A program made the position numbers and the translations under genes. The notes under the pieces are model-generated. The model made no database searches. It worked only from the letters and a program-made list of their open reading frames with translations, and was not told where the DNA came from. A stretch of DNA of 64,000 bases. It comes from Chitinophaga caseinilytica. GTDB taxonomy: Bacteria > Bacteroidota > Bacteroidia > Chitinophagales > Chitinophagaceae. The DNA is taken from the NCBI RefSeq assembly GCF_038396765.1, contig NZ_CP150096.1, positions 4,943,001 to 5,007,000 of the forward strand. The letters are read 5' to 3'. Below are positions 36,215-45,846 of this stretch, piece by piece; the stretch's first letter is position 1; the number at the start of each line of letters is the position of its first letter.

Positions 36215-36559
36215 ATGAAAAAATTTATGTTCCTCATCCGGGAAGACCTGGCCCGGTTAGCCGCCATGACGGAAGCCGAGCTCCAGGAAGACATTGCGGC
36301 GATGACCGCCTGGGCCGAAGCCCTCGCCGCCGGCGGGCACCTCCTTTCCGGAGAGCCCCTCGAGCCGGAAACCCGCTACCTCCGCAAAAACCACATCGCG
36401 TCTGACGGGCCGTTCGCCGAAACCCGCGAATCCGTGAGCGGCTATTTCCTCATCCAGGCCGAAAGCCTCGACCACGCCGCACAACTGGCCGCCGGCTGTC
36501 CATCGCTGCAGGAAGATAAAATCGCCATAGAAGTCCGACCTTTGATGATCTATGCCTGA
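36215..36559 (+). CDS. YCII-related (DGPF) domain protein linked to ECF42 sigma factor
   Basis: The 114-residue protein (ATG at 36215; an ATG nine bases earlier is possible) has a ferredoxin-like YCII fold with KFMFLIREDL, a central glycine/proline segment, and the family signature SDGPFAETRESVSGYFLI (DGPF near residue 70). Its 3' end overlaps the sigma factor gene by 8 bp. DGPF proteins are the constant genomic partners of ECF42 sigma factors; their biochemical role is unclear. The overlap shows coupled expression. Confidence 0.88.
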   Translation: MKKFMFLIREDLARLAAMTEAELQEDIAAMTAWAEALAAGGHLLSGEPLEPETRYLRKNHIASDGPFAETRESVSGYFLIQAESLDHAAQLAAGCPSLQEDKIAIEVRPLMIYA

Positions 36560-37790
36560 TGCGCACAACATGCAATTGACAGCGCTCCTGCAGCAGCTCT
36601 ACCGCAAAAGCTTCGGGAAAATGACCGGCCACCTGCTGTTTATGGACGGTTCCCTTTGCCTCGCCGACGCGGAAGATATGGTGCAGGAGGCTTTTACATC
36701 CGCCGCCGCCACCTGGGCGCGCGGCGTGCCCGAGCAGCCGGAAGCCTGGCTGTACGCGGCCGTGCGCAATATGAGCAGGCGGCGCCATGCCCGCAAACCC
36801 ACCATCATCCCCCTCACCCACCTGCCTTCGGCGCCGGCGCCTGAAAGTCCACCGGAAAACGGCGACCTCGAGCTGTTGCGGCTCCTGTTCGCCTGCATGC
36901 ACGCGAAGTTCCCGCCGAAAGTGCAGCTCATCACGGCGCTGCGCTATGTTTTCGGGCTGCAGGTGCAGCAGATCGGGGAATTGCTGGGGATGGAGGCAGA
37001 CAGCGTGTCGAAGGTTTTATACCGCCAGCGGCAGCAGCTCCGCGCGGGCGATATCGCTTTCCGCTCGGGATTCGTGTGGTGGAGCGCGGAAAAAGTGCAA
37101 CTGGCGCTGAAGGCGCTCTACATCATATTTACCGAAGGCTGGAAGATCATGGACGAAGCCCTTTGCGAAGACGCCCTCAGCCTCACCCGGGAAACCATCC
37201 GCCGGGCGCGCGTCCACGTTTCCGACGCCAAGGCCCTGTACGCCCTCATGCTTTTCCAGCTCTCCCGCTGGGAGGCGCGCACAGGCTCCATGGGCGAGCT
37301 GCTCGAGCTGGAGCAGCAAGACCGTCGCGCCTGGGACCGCGATATGATCCGCGTGGCGGCCGATTACCTGAAACAGGCCGCGGTGGCGGAGGGAGAAAGC
37401 CCTTATCATTTCGAGGCATCGATCGCCTGGTTCCACACCACAGCGAATTCCTTCGCGGAAACGCCCTGGCTGCAGATCGCAGGGCTGTACCGGCAACTGG
37501 CGGCTGTGGCGCCTTCGCCGTTCGTGAGCCTCAGTCATGCCATCGCTTTATACTTCGCGGGACAGGCACGTGCCGCCATGGACATGCTGGATGCGCTGCA
37601 GGCCGATCCGTTCATGCGGCATCATCATTTGCTGCAGGCCACGCTGGCACGCATATGTGCAGATGGGGGCGATGTGCCGGGGGCGTTGAAGCACTACCGC
37701 AAGGCGTTGCAGGGCAAGCCTACGCCCGGGGAGGCGGCGTTTATCCGGAAAAAGATCGGGGCGCTGCTCGGGAACGGCCTTTCTTGCTGA
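36552..37790 (+). CDS. ECF42-type RNA polymerase sigma factor with C-terminal TPR-like extension
   Basis: The 412-residue protein is twice the usual ECF size. The sigma2 region spans about 10-75 (LADAEDMVQEAFTSAAATWA, EQPEAWLYAAVRNMSRRR). The sigma4 region spans about 110-165 (QLITALRYVFGLQVQQIGELLGM split around the helix-turn-helix). Then follows an alpha-helical extension of about 230 residues with TPR-like pairs (KALYALMLFQLSRWEAR and LSHAIALYFAGQARAAMDML). This architecture and the overlapping DGPF partner define the ECF42 group, in which the extension replaces an anti-sigma factor for control. No anti-sigma gene is adjacent, consistent with the group. Targets are usually its own DGPF operon. 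Confidence 0.88.
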   Translation: MPDAHNMQLTALLQQLYRKSFGKMTGHLLFMDGSLCLADAEDMVQEAFTSAAATWARGVPEQPEAWLYAAVRNMSRRRHARKPTIIPLTHLPSAPAPESPPENGDLELLRLLFACMHAKFPPKVQLITALRYVFGLQVQQIGELLGMEADSVSKVLYRQRQQLRAGDIAFRSGFVWWSAEKVQLALKALYIIFTEGWKIMDEALCEDALSLTRETIRRARVHVSDAKALYALMLFQLSRWEARTGSMGELLELEQQDRRAWDRDMIRVAADYLKQAAVAEGESPYHFEASIAWFHTTANSFAETPWLQIAGLYRQLAAVAPSPFVSLSHAIALYFAGQARAAMDMLDALQADPFMRHHHLLQATLARICADGGDVPGALKHYRKALQGKPTPGEAAFIRKKIGALLGNGLSC

Positions 37791-38061
37791 TCCCATCCTT
37801 CTTTCAAAAAATTTTTTCCCTGTTCCGAAATCCACATCCGGACCTCCAATTTAATTGCGCCACCCAACCAACGCGCCGAGAATCCGATATACGCATTCAA
37901 CTCCGGGCGCGCACACGAATATGGCGCTCAAACGCGCCATGCGCTTGCTTCAAGTAAAAGTTGAGGTCTTCATACCCGCTGCAGATCAGCGTTTTATACT
38001 AAATAAACATGAAAAACCAATACCCGCGTGGATTTTTATTTATTCACTGTGTCTAACATTA
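37791..38061. other. Intergenic region upstream of the SDR gene
   Basis: About 270 bp with no gene. It holds AAAAAATTTTTT near 37807 and an inverted repeat ATGGCGC-TCAAAC-GCGCCAT at 37921-37940 without a T-run. Nothing else is recognised. Confidence 0.4.
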
Positions 38062-38093
38062 TTTCACTGTTTTAGCGCGTCCCATTATTTTTG
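38062..38093 (+). promoter_or_regulatory. Promoter of the SDR gene, apparently leaderless
   Basis: Exact -7 box TATTTTTG at 38086-38093; weak -33 TTTC at 38062-38065, spacing 20. The start codon at 38098 is only 4 bp past the -7 box, so transcription would start at or next to the ATG. Confidence 0.5.
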
Positions 38094-38097
38094 CACC

Positions 38098-38901
38098 ATG
38101 CAAAGCTTCCCCCACAAATCCGTCGTAATCACAGGCGCCACATCCGGTATCGGGAAGGCGCTGGCCCTGGCGTTCCTTCGTGCAGGCGCACACGTTTCCG
38201 TATGCGGCCGCAAAGAGGAAACCCTTCGCGCCCTGCAGGCAGAAGTGCCGGAGCTGCATGTGTTTAGGGCAGACGTGAGCATCGAGGAAGATTGCAAGGC
38301 TTTTATCGGCAGCGTGCTGGAAAAGTTCGGGAAGATCGACATTCTTGTCAACAACGCCGGCATCAGCATGCGCGCCCTCTTCCGGGACGCTACGCCGGAT
38401 GTCCTGAAAACGTTGATGGACATTAATTTCTGGGGCACCGTGTATTGCACCAAATACGCCCTCCCCTCCATCCTCGAACAGAAAGGCACCGTTGTGGGCG
38501 TGAGCAGCATCGCAGGATACCGTGGCTTACCGGGAAGAACGGGCTATTCCGCTTCCAAATTCGCCATGCAGGGGTTCCTGGAAGCGTTGCGGACCGAAAA
38601 TCTGCATACAGGCGTCAACGTCATGTGGATCTGCCCCGGCTTCACCGCCTCCAATATCCGGAACACCGCGCTGGACAAGAGCGGCCACTCCCAAAAAGAA
38701 ACACCGTTGGACGAAGGCAGCCTCATGAGCGCGGACACCGTAGCCGCACACACGCTACGGGCCATCGCGAAACGAAAACGGACACTGGTATTGACTTCGC
38801 AGGGCAAGCTCACCGTTTTACTCAGCAAACTGCTCCCGGGGCTGACAGACAAACTGGTCTTCAACCATTTCCGCAAGGAACCCGGCTCGCCCCTCTCCTG
38901 A
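38098..38901 (+). CDS. Short-chain dehydrogenase/reductase
   Basis: The 267-residue classical SDR starts at 38098. Upstream in-frame codons lie before the predicted promoter. The cofactor motif TGATSGIGKA is near residues 12-21, NNAGIS near 88, catalytic Ser in VSSIAG near 138, and YSASK (Tyr near 151, Lys near 155). An Arg/Lys after the glycine motif (CGRKEE) suggests NADP(H) preference. The C-terminal helix is extended (LLSKLLPGLTDKLVFNHF), as in DhrS7-like SDRs that associate with membranes. Substrate unknown; monocistronic by spacing. Confidence 0.9.
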   Translation: MQSFPHKSVVITGATSGIGKALALAFLRAGAHVSVCGRKEETLRALQAEVPELHVFRADVSIEEDCKAFIGSVLEKFGKIDILVNNAGISMRALFRDATPDVLKTLMDINFWGTVYCTKYALPSILEQKGTVVGVSSIAGYRGLPGRTGYSASKFAMQGFLEALRTENLHTGVNVMWICPGFTASNIRNTALDKSGHSQKETPLDEGSLMSADTVAAHTLRAIAKRKRTLVLTSQGKLTVLLSKLLPGLTDKLVFNHFRKEPGSPLS

Positions 38902-39024
38902 AGAGTCTGGCCCCGCTTTTGCACCGTTTGATTTAATTCCATTTTTTTCATCATTACACTGAAATAATGCCTTTCTTTGCAGGGATTCTAAACCCCTGTA
39001 GAAAGCGCGACCGTTGAACTCATT

Positions 39025-39849
39025 ATGCCCATCGTTACGCTGACATCAGACATTGGATTGCAGGACTACCTGACAGGCGCTATAAAAGGCCTGCTGCTGC
39101 AGCATTGTCCGAATGCCCAGGTCGTGGACATCTCGCACCACATCTCCCCCTTCAACCTGCCGCAGGCGACTTACATCTGCCGCAGCGCCTTTCGTTATTA
39201 CCCGAAAGACACCGTCCATTTAGTGCTCAATAACCTGTTCGACCGCAAGACGGACTTCATCCTCCTCGCGCGCCACCAGGGCCAGTACATCTGCTGCGCA
39301 GACAACGGGCTGCTCACCATGATCGCCGGCGGGATGCCCGAGGAAGTGTACCGCATCTCCCTCGAATCCGCCGAAATCCGCAACACCCTCGGCATCGTGA
39401 CCGTCATGGCCCGCGCCCTCGCCCGCCTCTTCGGCGGCGAAATGCCCGCACAATTCGGGACCCTGGCCCAGGAGATCGTCGTGAAGAACAACCTGCAGCC
39501 CCTCACCGGTGAAGATTATATCGAAGGACAGATCCTCCATATCGATAATTTCGAGAACGTGGTGGTCAACATCACCCGCGAGCAGTTCCACGCCCAGCGG
39601 AACGGCCGCCGCTTCGCCATCTTCTTCCGCCGCGACGAAATGATCACTCAGCTCAGCGAAACCTACGCAGACGTGGCCGAGGGCCAGAAGCTCGCCCTCT
39701 TCAACGCCGCCGGCTACCTGGAAATCGCCGTGAACAAGGGCAACGCCGCCGGGCTCTTCGGGCTCCAGGGCTTCCGCCGCGACCAGCTCCAGCAGCAAGC
39801 CTACCAGCAACTTTCCTTCTACCAGACCGTCCGCATCCTGTTCGAATAA
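39025..39849 (+). CDS. SAM hydroxide adenosyltransferase (DUF62 family)
   Basis: The 274-residue enzyme matches the DUF62/SAM hydroxide adenosyltransferase (halogenase-related) fold. N-terminal LTSDIGLQDYLTGAIKG has the substrate-binding Asp. VVDISHHISPFNLPQA, YICCADNGLLT and a C-terminal beta domain with GQILHIDNFENVVVNI follow. Members hydrolyse S-adenosylmethionine to adenosine and methionine; fluorinases are rare relatives, and the fluorinase-specific loop is not evident. Cytoplasmic, probably controls SAM pools. A 20-bp gap to the next gene may make a two-gene transcript. A short CAGGG/CCCTG hairpin lies in the leader (about 38980-38998). Confidence 0.92.
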   Translation: MPIVTLTSDIGLQDYLTGAIKGLLLQHCPNAQVVDISHHISPFNLPQATYICRSAFRYYPKDTVHLVLNNLFDRKTDFILLARHQGQYICCADNGLLTMIAGGMPEEVYRISLESAEIRNTLGIVTVMARALARLFGGEMPAQFGTLAQEIVVKNNLQPLTGEDYIEGQILHIDNFENVVVNITREQFHAQRNGRRFAIFFRRDEMITQLSETYADVAEGQKLALFNAAGYLEIAVNKGNAAGLFGLQGFRRDQLQQQAYQQLSFYQTVRILFE

Positions 39850-39868
39850 CGATCCGTATCTTCGGCCG

Positions 39869-40165
39869 ATGATCCGAATCGTTCAACTCACGTTCGCCGA
39901 TGCCCATTGCGCCGCCTTCGAATCGCTGTTCGAAACCCTCCGCTCCGATATCCGCCAGTTTCCCGGATGCGCGCACCTCGAACTATGGAAAGACCGCTCC
40001 CGGCCAGGCGTTTATTGCACCTACAGCACCTGGTCCGGCCCCGACGCGCTGGACGCCTATCGCCACTCCGACTTGTTTGCCAACACCTGGGCCACCATAA
40101 AACCATGGTTCTCAGGCAAACCCGAGGCCTGGAGCCTCGACCGCATCGCATCCGCAAACAGGTGA
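39869..40165 (+). CDS. Antibiotic biosynthesis monooxygenase (ABM) domain protein
   Basis: The 98-residue single-domain protein has the ABM ferredoxin-like fold: MIRIVQLTFADAHCAAF, then FPGCAHLELWKD, then VYCTYSTWSGPDALDAYRHSDLF. Members act as cofactor-free oxygenases, haem degraders or signal-quinone handlers, but most are uncharacterised. It starts 19 bp after the SAM hydrolase stop and may share its transcript; a TATCTTCG just before the ATG could be a weak -7 box. Confidence 0.85.
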   Translation: MIRIVQLTFADAHCAAFESLFETLRSDIRQFPGCAHLELWKDRSRPGVYCTYSTWSGPDALDAYRHSDLFANTWATIKPWFSGKPEAWSLDRIASANR

Positions 40166-40207
40166 ATGTGTTAAAATATTTATAAAAAGTTAAAACTGTA
40201 CCGGCGA

Positions 40208-40238
40208 TTAGCTTAATTGCTTAGTTTTTCTATTTTTG
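40208..40238 (+). promoter_or_regulatory. Promoter of the DUF2723 gene
   Basis: TTAG at 40208-40211 (one mismatch to TTTG), 19-bp spacer, then exact TATTTTTG at 40231-40238. Start codon at 40262 gives a leader of roughly 20 nt. Confidence 0.6.
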
Positions 40239-40261
40239 TCGGAATTATCTAAAATCGACTT

Positions 40262-43200
40262 ATGAATTTTAACAGGATTAATAACATTACAGGCTGGATC
40301 GTGTGTATCATCGCCTGTGCTGTTTATTTAATGACCATGGAAGCCACGGGAAGCCTGTGGGATTGCGGCGAGTTCATTTCCGCGGCCTATAAAGTACAGG
40401 TACCCCACCCCCCGGCGCACCGATGTTCGTGCTGATCGGCCGGATTTTCACCCTGCCCTTCTCCCCCGGCTCCGCAGCCCTCGGCATCAACATCATGAGC
40501 GCCCTTTCCAGCGGTTTCACCATCCTGTTCCTCTTCTGGACCATCACCCACTTCGCCCGCCGCATCTATACGCAGCACGGTGGCGAACTGAGCCGTAACC
40601 AGCTGATCGTGGTAATGGGCGCCGGTGCCGTTGGTGCGCTGGCCTACACCTTCTCCGACTCCTTCTGGTTCTCCGCTGTGGAAGGCGAGGTATATGCGAT
40701 GTCGTCCCTCTTCACCGCCGTGGTTTTCTGGGCCATGCTCAAATGGGAACATGCCGCGGATTCCGAGCACGGCGACCGCTGGATCGTACTGATCGCTTAC
40801 CTGATGGGCCTTTCCATCGGCGTCCACCTCCTCAACCTGCTGACCATCCCGGCCATGGTACTGATCTGGTACTTCAAGAAAAGCAAGAAAACCACCGGCT
40901 GGGGCGCTTTCTGGGCCTTCGTGATCGGCTGTCTCATCACCGGCGCGGTTCAGAAATTCGTGATCCAGGACACCATTAAGGTAGCCGGTATGATGGACGT
41001 TTACTTCGTGAACTCCCTCAGCCTGCCCTTCTTCTCCGGTTTCATCTTCTACTTCGTAGGTATACTCGCCCTCCTCGTCATCGGTTATTTCAAACCGAAA
41101 GTGGGCATGTACGCGCCCCTGATCCTCATCGCCACCGTAGTGCTCATCCCCGCCTTCCCCGAAGGCTCGGGCGGCGCGGCGCGCGCCGGCAGGGTGATCT
41201 TCGCTATCGCCATCCTCGCCATCCCTTACCTGGTGAAGGCTTTCGGCGTGAAGATCGATTTCAACAAACTCAGGCATCCCGTTCAGCTGGTAAATTCCTG
41301 CATCTTCTTCCTGCTGATGGGATACTCCACCTACATCACCACCATGATCCGCTCTTCGGCCAACCCGACGGTGGACATGTACAACGTTGACAACCCGGTT
41401 TCCCTCGTGGGCTACCTCGGTCGTGAACAATACGGCGATTTCCCGCTGATCTACGGACAGGTGTTCACCGCCCGCCCGGAATCATACAAGGAAACCAACA
41501 ACATTTACGCCCGTGCCGGCAACAAGTACATCGTAGCCGGTAAAAAACAGGTGCCGGTATACGGCGCGGCCGATATGATGTTGTTCCCGCGCGTGTGGGA
41601 CGCCTCCAACGACCAGGGCCACGCCGATTACTATAAGGCGTTCCTGGGACTGAGAGACGGTGAAAAACCTTCTTTCGGCGACAACATCCGCTTCTTCCTC
41701 GGGTACCAGGTCTGGCACATGTACATCCGTTACTTCGGATGGAACTTCATCGGCAAACAGAACGATACCCAGGGCTTCGGGAACCCGCGCGACGGCAATA
41801 TGCTCTCCGGCATCACACCGCTCGACAATATTTTCCTCGGCGACCAGTCCGAAATGCCCGACAGCCTGAAATACAACAAAGCACACAATACCTTCTTCTT
41901 CCTGCCTTTCCTCCTCGGCCTGCTGGGCTTCCTGTTCCATTACAGCCGCCACCGGAAAGACGCGCTGATCGTAGGTTTGCTGTTCTTCTTCACCGGTATG
42001 GCCATTGTGCTGTACCTCAACCAGGCCGGCAACCAGCCGCGTGAGCGTGATTACGCATACGTAGGTTCCTTCTACGCCTTCGCCATCTGGATCGGTTTGG
42101 GCGTGATGAGCATCTACAGCTTCTTCGAGAAGCGTAAATTCCCCGCGGCGGCCACACTCGCCGTGGTGATCAGCCTCCTCGCAGCGCCTGTGCTCATGGC
42201 ACAACAAGGCTGGGACGATCACGACCGTTCCAAGAAAGTGATCGCCCGCGACGTAGCCAAAGATTACCTCGAATCCTGCGCGCCCAACGCCATCCTCTTT
42301 ACCGTGGGCGACAACGATACCTACCCGCTCTGGTACGCACAGGAAGTGGAAGGCGTTCGCCCGGACATCCGCGTGATCAACCTCAGCCTCCTGGGTGTGG
42401 ACTGGTACATCGACCAGGCCCGCAACGCCACCAACCAGAGCCCCGCCATCCCGATGACGCTCACGCCGGAACAATACCGCGGCGAAAACCGCAACTACGT
42501 GATGTTCTTCGACAACGGCAAAATCCCCCAAGACCGCTTCTACAACCTGAAAGAAGTGATCGGCTTCCTGGGAGACGACAGCGACAATGCCAAAGTGCCC
42601 CTGAACACCGGCGAAAAAGTGAACTACCTGCCCACGCAGAAACTGTTCATCCCCGTGAATAAAGCCGCCGTGCTCGCCAACGGCACAGTTGACGCCGCAG
42701 ACAGCGCGCGCATCGAAGCACAGGTGCCGTTCGTTATCAGCAAGCAGATGATCTTCAAGAACGATCTCGCCGTGTACGACATCATCGCCACCAACGAATG
42801 GAAGCGCCCGATCTACTTCACTTCGCCCATCGATCTTGGATTCAACGACTTCCTTTCCGTGGAAGGCATGACCTACCGCTTGTCGCCCACCCGCCGCAAC
42901 ACGCCCGACCAGATGTTGCCCGGCCTGAACGACCAGGTGAATACCAAACGCACGTTCCAGACCATCATGGAGAAATTCCAGTACGGCAGCGTAAACGTGC
43001 CCGGCGTTTATTTCGACGAGCCTAACCGCCGCATGCTCCAGACCATCCGTAACGCCCACACCAAACTGGCCGTTGCCCTGGTAAACGAAGGCAAGAAAGA
43101 TCAGGCGCTGACCATCCTCAATCGTCAGGACACTATGTTCCTGCCCGGCAACATGCCTTACGCCATGACATCGCCCGGCAACATGCACAACCTGTGGGGC

Positions 43201-43485
43201 ATGGAAATCGTGTACGCTTACTACATCGCCGGCGACGCGAAGAAAGCGCAGGACATCTCCGCACAGATCGTCAAGGACCTGGACCAGCAGATGCGCTACT
43301 ACCGCGCCCTGCCGGCCTCCAAGTTCACCAACGACCTGCAGGATGATGCACGCCGTGCCGAACAGTTCAAAGCCATGCTCCAGCAATGGCACCAGCAGTT
43401 CACTTCCGACAGCGCGAAGCTGCTCGAAGGCAACCAGCAGTTCGGCAACGCTCCCGCGCCTGCGCAGGATTCTCCGAAACCATAA
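40262..43485 (+). CDS. DUF2723 membrane glycosyltransferase-like protein (TMEM260/PMT type), frameshifted
   Basis: The intact gene would encode about 1074 residues. The first frame (40262-40435) gives MNFNRINNITGWIVCIIA, the signature SLWDCGEFISAAYK and VPHPP, then stops. The second begins MFVLIGRIF at 40423 and runs to 43485. One missing C in the C-run 40408-40413 (six present; seven would restore VPHPPGAPMFVLIG) explains the break, and the total length is one base short of a whole codon number. The body has about ten membrane spans (to about residue 620) and a soluble C-terminal part. DUF2723 proteins resemble protein O-mannosyltransferases, and the acidic DCGEF motif is the likely catalytic part, so the break separates it from the rest. 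A sequencing error is as likely as a true mutation. Confidence 0.85.
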
Positions 43486-43502
43486 CGAGATTTTCGATAA
43501 TG

Positions 43503-43539
43503 AAAAAGCCGGTCAACACATCGTTGACCGGCTTTTTTT
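43503..43539 (+). terminator. Intrinsic terminator of the DUF2723 gene
   Basis: Perfect stem AAGCCGGTCAAC/GTTGACCGGCTT with loop ACATC and seven T, 20 bp after the stop. Confidence 0.9.
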
Positions 43540-43602
43540 GTGCTTTCACAACCGGTGCCAAACTGCCGGTACGATGGCGAGGATCATGACGCCTCCTGCC
43601 AA

Positions 43603-44286
43603 CTAATCCTTCAATACCCCTTGCAGTCGCCCGATGGCTTCATTCCGTTGCAACTTTATAGCAGTCGCCATTTTAGCGATATGCCAAGCCATCCAGAAAT
43701 ACGCCGCGCCCCAGGTAATATTGGCCACGAACTGGACGATCACGCCCGGAACGGGGATCAGTGCAAACCCCAGTAAAGCCAGCCAGCCCGAGAATTTGGG
43801 GAGTTTTCCGCTCTTTTGGACCGCCACTGCCATACAGGCCAGGCCTGCCATCGTACAAACGAGCGACAGCGCGAAAAACAATCCCAGTGCGCCTTGCATG
43901 GTAACGAAGGGGATCGCCTGCGGGATGCCGTTTTGGTATAAAGCTCCGGCGGCGGGAAACAGGAAATACGCGATCGCGAAAACGCCCATCCCCAGCAACT
44001 GATGCGTTAACGTGAGGAGCAACCCGGCGAAGGCCCATTTCTCCGCCTTCGTTTGTTGCAGATGGAAATACAGGCCGAGGGTGCCCACCATTTCGAGGAA
44101 AACGCCCAGGAAGCCGCGCCCGGCCCACCAGTAGTACGCGCCGGACGTAGTGAGCGCCGCGAACTTCTCCGGTTCCTGGCTGGCTTTGAAAATGACGTTT
44201 TCCTGGTCGATGAGGAGGTCGCCAAAGGCAAATACGAGCCCTGCCACCCCTAAACAGCAAAGGGATGCTACGATTCTATTTTTCAT
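43603..44286 (-). CDS. Integral membrane protein of unknown function
   Basis: 227 residues with about six hydrophobic spans (5-25, 52-72, 84-110, 128-150, 165-185, 190-210), no soluble domain and a short basic tail. GDLLIDQENVIF and WWAGRGFLGVFLEMVGTLGLYF are conserved-looking polar/aromatic patches in or between spans. It starts 13 bp after the stop of the AraC-GyrI regulator on the same strand, so it is probably its target partner. I do not recognise the family. Confidence 0.65.
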   Translation of the reverse strand: MKNRIVASLCCLGVAGLVFAFGDLLIDQENVIFKASQEPEKFAALTTSGAYYWWAGRGFLGVFLEMVGTLGLYFHLQQTKAEKWAFAGLLLTLTHQLLGMGVFAIAYFLFPAAGALYQNGIPQAIPFVTMQGALGLFFALSLVCTMAGLACMAVAVQKSGKLPKFSGWLALLGFALIPVPGVIVQFVANITWGAAYFWMAWHIAKMATAIKLQRNEAIGRLQGVLKD

Positions 44287-44299
44287 ATGTCAGATTTGA

Positions 44300-45118
44300 T
44301 TACGCGATAGGGAGATACCAGTTAATGAACAGGTTATCGGGGTTGTGGGGGCTTGGCATGGAATCGTACCGGAAATACGAAGCGCCTTCCCTGTGGCGGA
44401 TTTCCGGTTGCGCGGCAACGGCGTTATTAACTTCCGCGCTCACGCTTTCGTATTCCTGCACGGCGCTGCAGAAATTGAATTTGATATACTTTCCGTCTAA
44501 AATACTGGATTGGAGGAAGGGCTCCGCCGGCAGGGTGAATCCTTTCGGAACGATGGCCGCATCGAAGCGGGAGTCGCGGTTGCCGGTGATGTGCGGACAT
44601 TCGTGGAAGACGGAATAATGCTCGAAATCGTCCGGCGTTTTGCCGATGGAAGCGATGTATGCGGCAACGTCTTCCCAGATGGCGAAGCTTTCGCGGGAGA
44701 AATAATCGCCGCGGGAAGTGAAGATCCTGGCGGTTTTCGGCGCTTCCCGGCAGATGGCGCCGTTGGTGGAAATGTACCGGGAAGTTTGATGGGGATGCGC
44801 TTGCTGGTGGGTTTGTGAAGACCTGTATTGCAGCGGCGGTACGGCATACAGCTTTTTGAACGCCCGTCCGAATGCGCTGTTGTCTTCAAAACCGACCATG
44901 GTCATAATATCGAGGATCGGGAGGCGCGTAAGTGCCAGCAGGTAAGCTGCGGTGTGTAGGCGCTGTTCCTGGATATACTTCCCCAGCGGCGTTCCCAGTT
45001 CCCTGCTCAGTTTCTTCTGGAGGTGGAAGGGGGAATAGCCGGTCACCTTGCCGAGGGATTCCAGCGAAATCTTGCTGTCGAGGTGATGATGGATGTAAAG
45101 GAGCACTTCGCTGGTCAT
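44300..45118 (-). CDS. AraC-family transcriptional regulator with GyrI-like effector domain
   Basis: This 272-residue regulator has an N-terminal AraC double helix-turn-helix (about 1-100; KISLESLGKVTGYSPFHLQKK and MVGFEDNSAFGRAFKKLY). A GyrI-like small-molecule binding domain follows (about 110-272; GDYFSRESFAIWEDVAAYI and AIVPKGFTLPAEPF). This order (HTH first) is the Rob/SoxS-like multidrug-sensor layout. The downstream gene for a membrane protein is 13 bp away, suggesting ligand-controlled expression of that protein. Aromatic residues in the GyrI domain are kept, so ligand binding is likely functional. Confidence 0.9.
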   Translation of the reverse strand: MTSEVLLYIHHHLDSKISLESLGKVTGYSPFHLQKKLSRELGTPLGKYIQEQRLHTAAYLLALTRLPILDIMTMVGFEDNSAFGRAFKKLYAVPPLQYRSSQTHQQAHPHQTSRYISTNGAICREAPKTARIFTSRGDYFSRESFAIWEDVAAYIASIGKTPDDFEHYSVFHECPHITGNRDSRFDAAIVPKGFTLPAEPFLQSSILDGKYIKFNFCSAVQEYESVSAEVNNAVAAQPEIRHREGASYFRYDSMPSPHNPDNLFINWYLPIA

Positions 45119-45218
45119 TTGTTATCGTTTACAATGCAAAAATAACGGCTGAATGTGAAACGGGATGTGCAGATCTTGCTATAGGCTTGTCATGATATTC
45201 ACTTCCGATCATCAGAAC

Positions 45219-45752
45219 TCAATCCGCTTCTCCGGAAGCAGTTTTCTTCCCCGGAGGCGGCATCCACAAAGCCGCGAAACCACAAGCAACCGCAAGTACC
45301 AACATCGCCACAGCCGTCATTGTTTCAAAAAGATCCCGCTCATACCCCCATGAACCCGGGAGATAATCCCTCCCGAAACCGGTACAAAAAACGACGATCT
45401 GCTCAAACCAGGCTATGCCTGCACCCATTGCAATAAAAAGCAGCGAACCCCATCCTGTCAGATTTTTACGCGACCGGAACAAAAGTAGCAGGATGATATA
45501 AAAACCCGTGAGCAACAGCAGAAAAACAATCCGATCGCTTACAAATTCATGTTGGATTTGTAATACCGTCGATATGCCTGCAAAAATCATCGTAAAAACG
45601 GAAAGGAAGGTCTGTACCCTTTTCACGTAAGTGCCTTTCCGTGAAAAAATGGCCAAAACCGGCCACCAGATGAGCATGGCTACCACTACCCCAGGCGTTA
45701 GCTTTGCACTGGCGTTCATGAAGAACATTAGCCACATCCCAAAAACATACAT
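45219..45752 (-). CDS. Integral membrane protein of unknown function
   Basis: 177 residues, about five hydrophobic spans (22-40, 49-66, 74-92, 100-120, 148-168) joined by short loops, with a small charged C-terminus. No motif recognised. It lies alone: its stop is 100 bp from the AraC regulator start on the same strand. A strong minus-strand terminator at 45797-45824 isolates it from the upstream isomerase gene. Start at 45752 is the first ATG; a start inside is possible because the N-terminus is already hydrophobic. Confidence 0.6.
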   Translation of the reverse strand: MYVFGMWLMFFMNASAKLTPGVVVAMLIWWPVLAIFSRKGTYVKRVQTFLSVFTMIFAGISTVLQIQHEFVSDRIVFLLLLTGFYIILLLLFRSRKNLTGWGSLLFIAMGAGIAWFEQIVVFCTGFGRDYLPGSWGYERDLFETMTAVAMLVLAVACGFAALWMPPPGKKTASGEAD

Positions 45753-45796
45753 AGGCAGAAAATAAATGCAACAGATACGTCTATAGGCCAGGAATA

Positions 45797-45824
45797 CAAA
45801 AAACGCCGGGCCAAAAGCCCGGCG
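45797..45824 (-). terminator. Intrinsic terminator of the isomerase-like gene
   Basis: Perfect 8-bp stem CGCCGGGC/GCCCGGCG with loop CAAAA; on the minus strand the T-run (complement of 45797-45803) follows. 22 bp after the stop of gene 45847-46680. Confidence 0.88.
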
Positions 45825-45846
45825 CTGCCAAAATAATCTATTTCAA

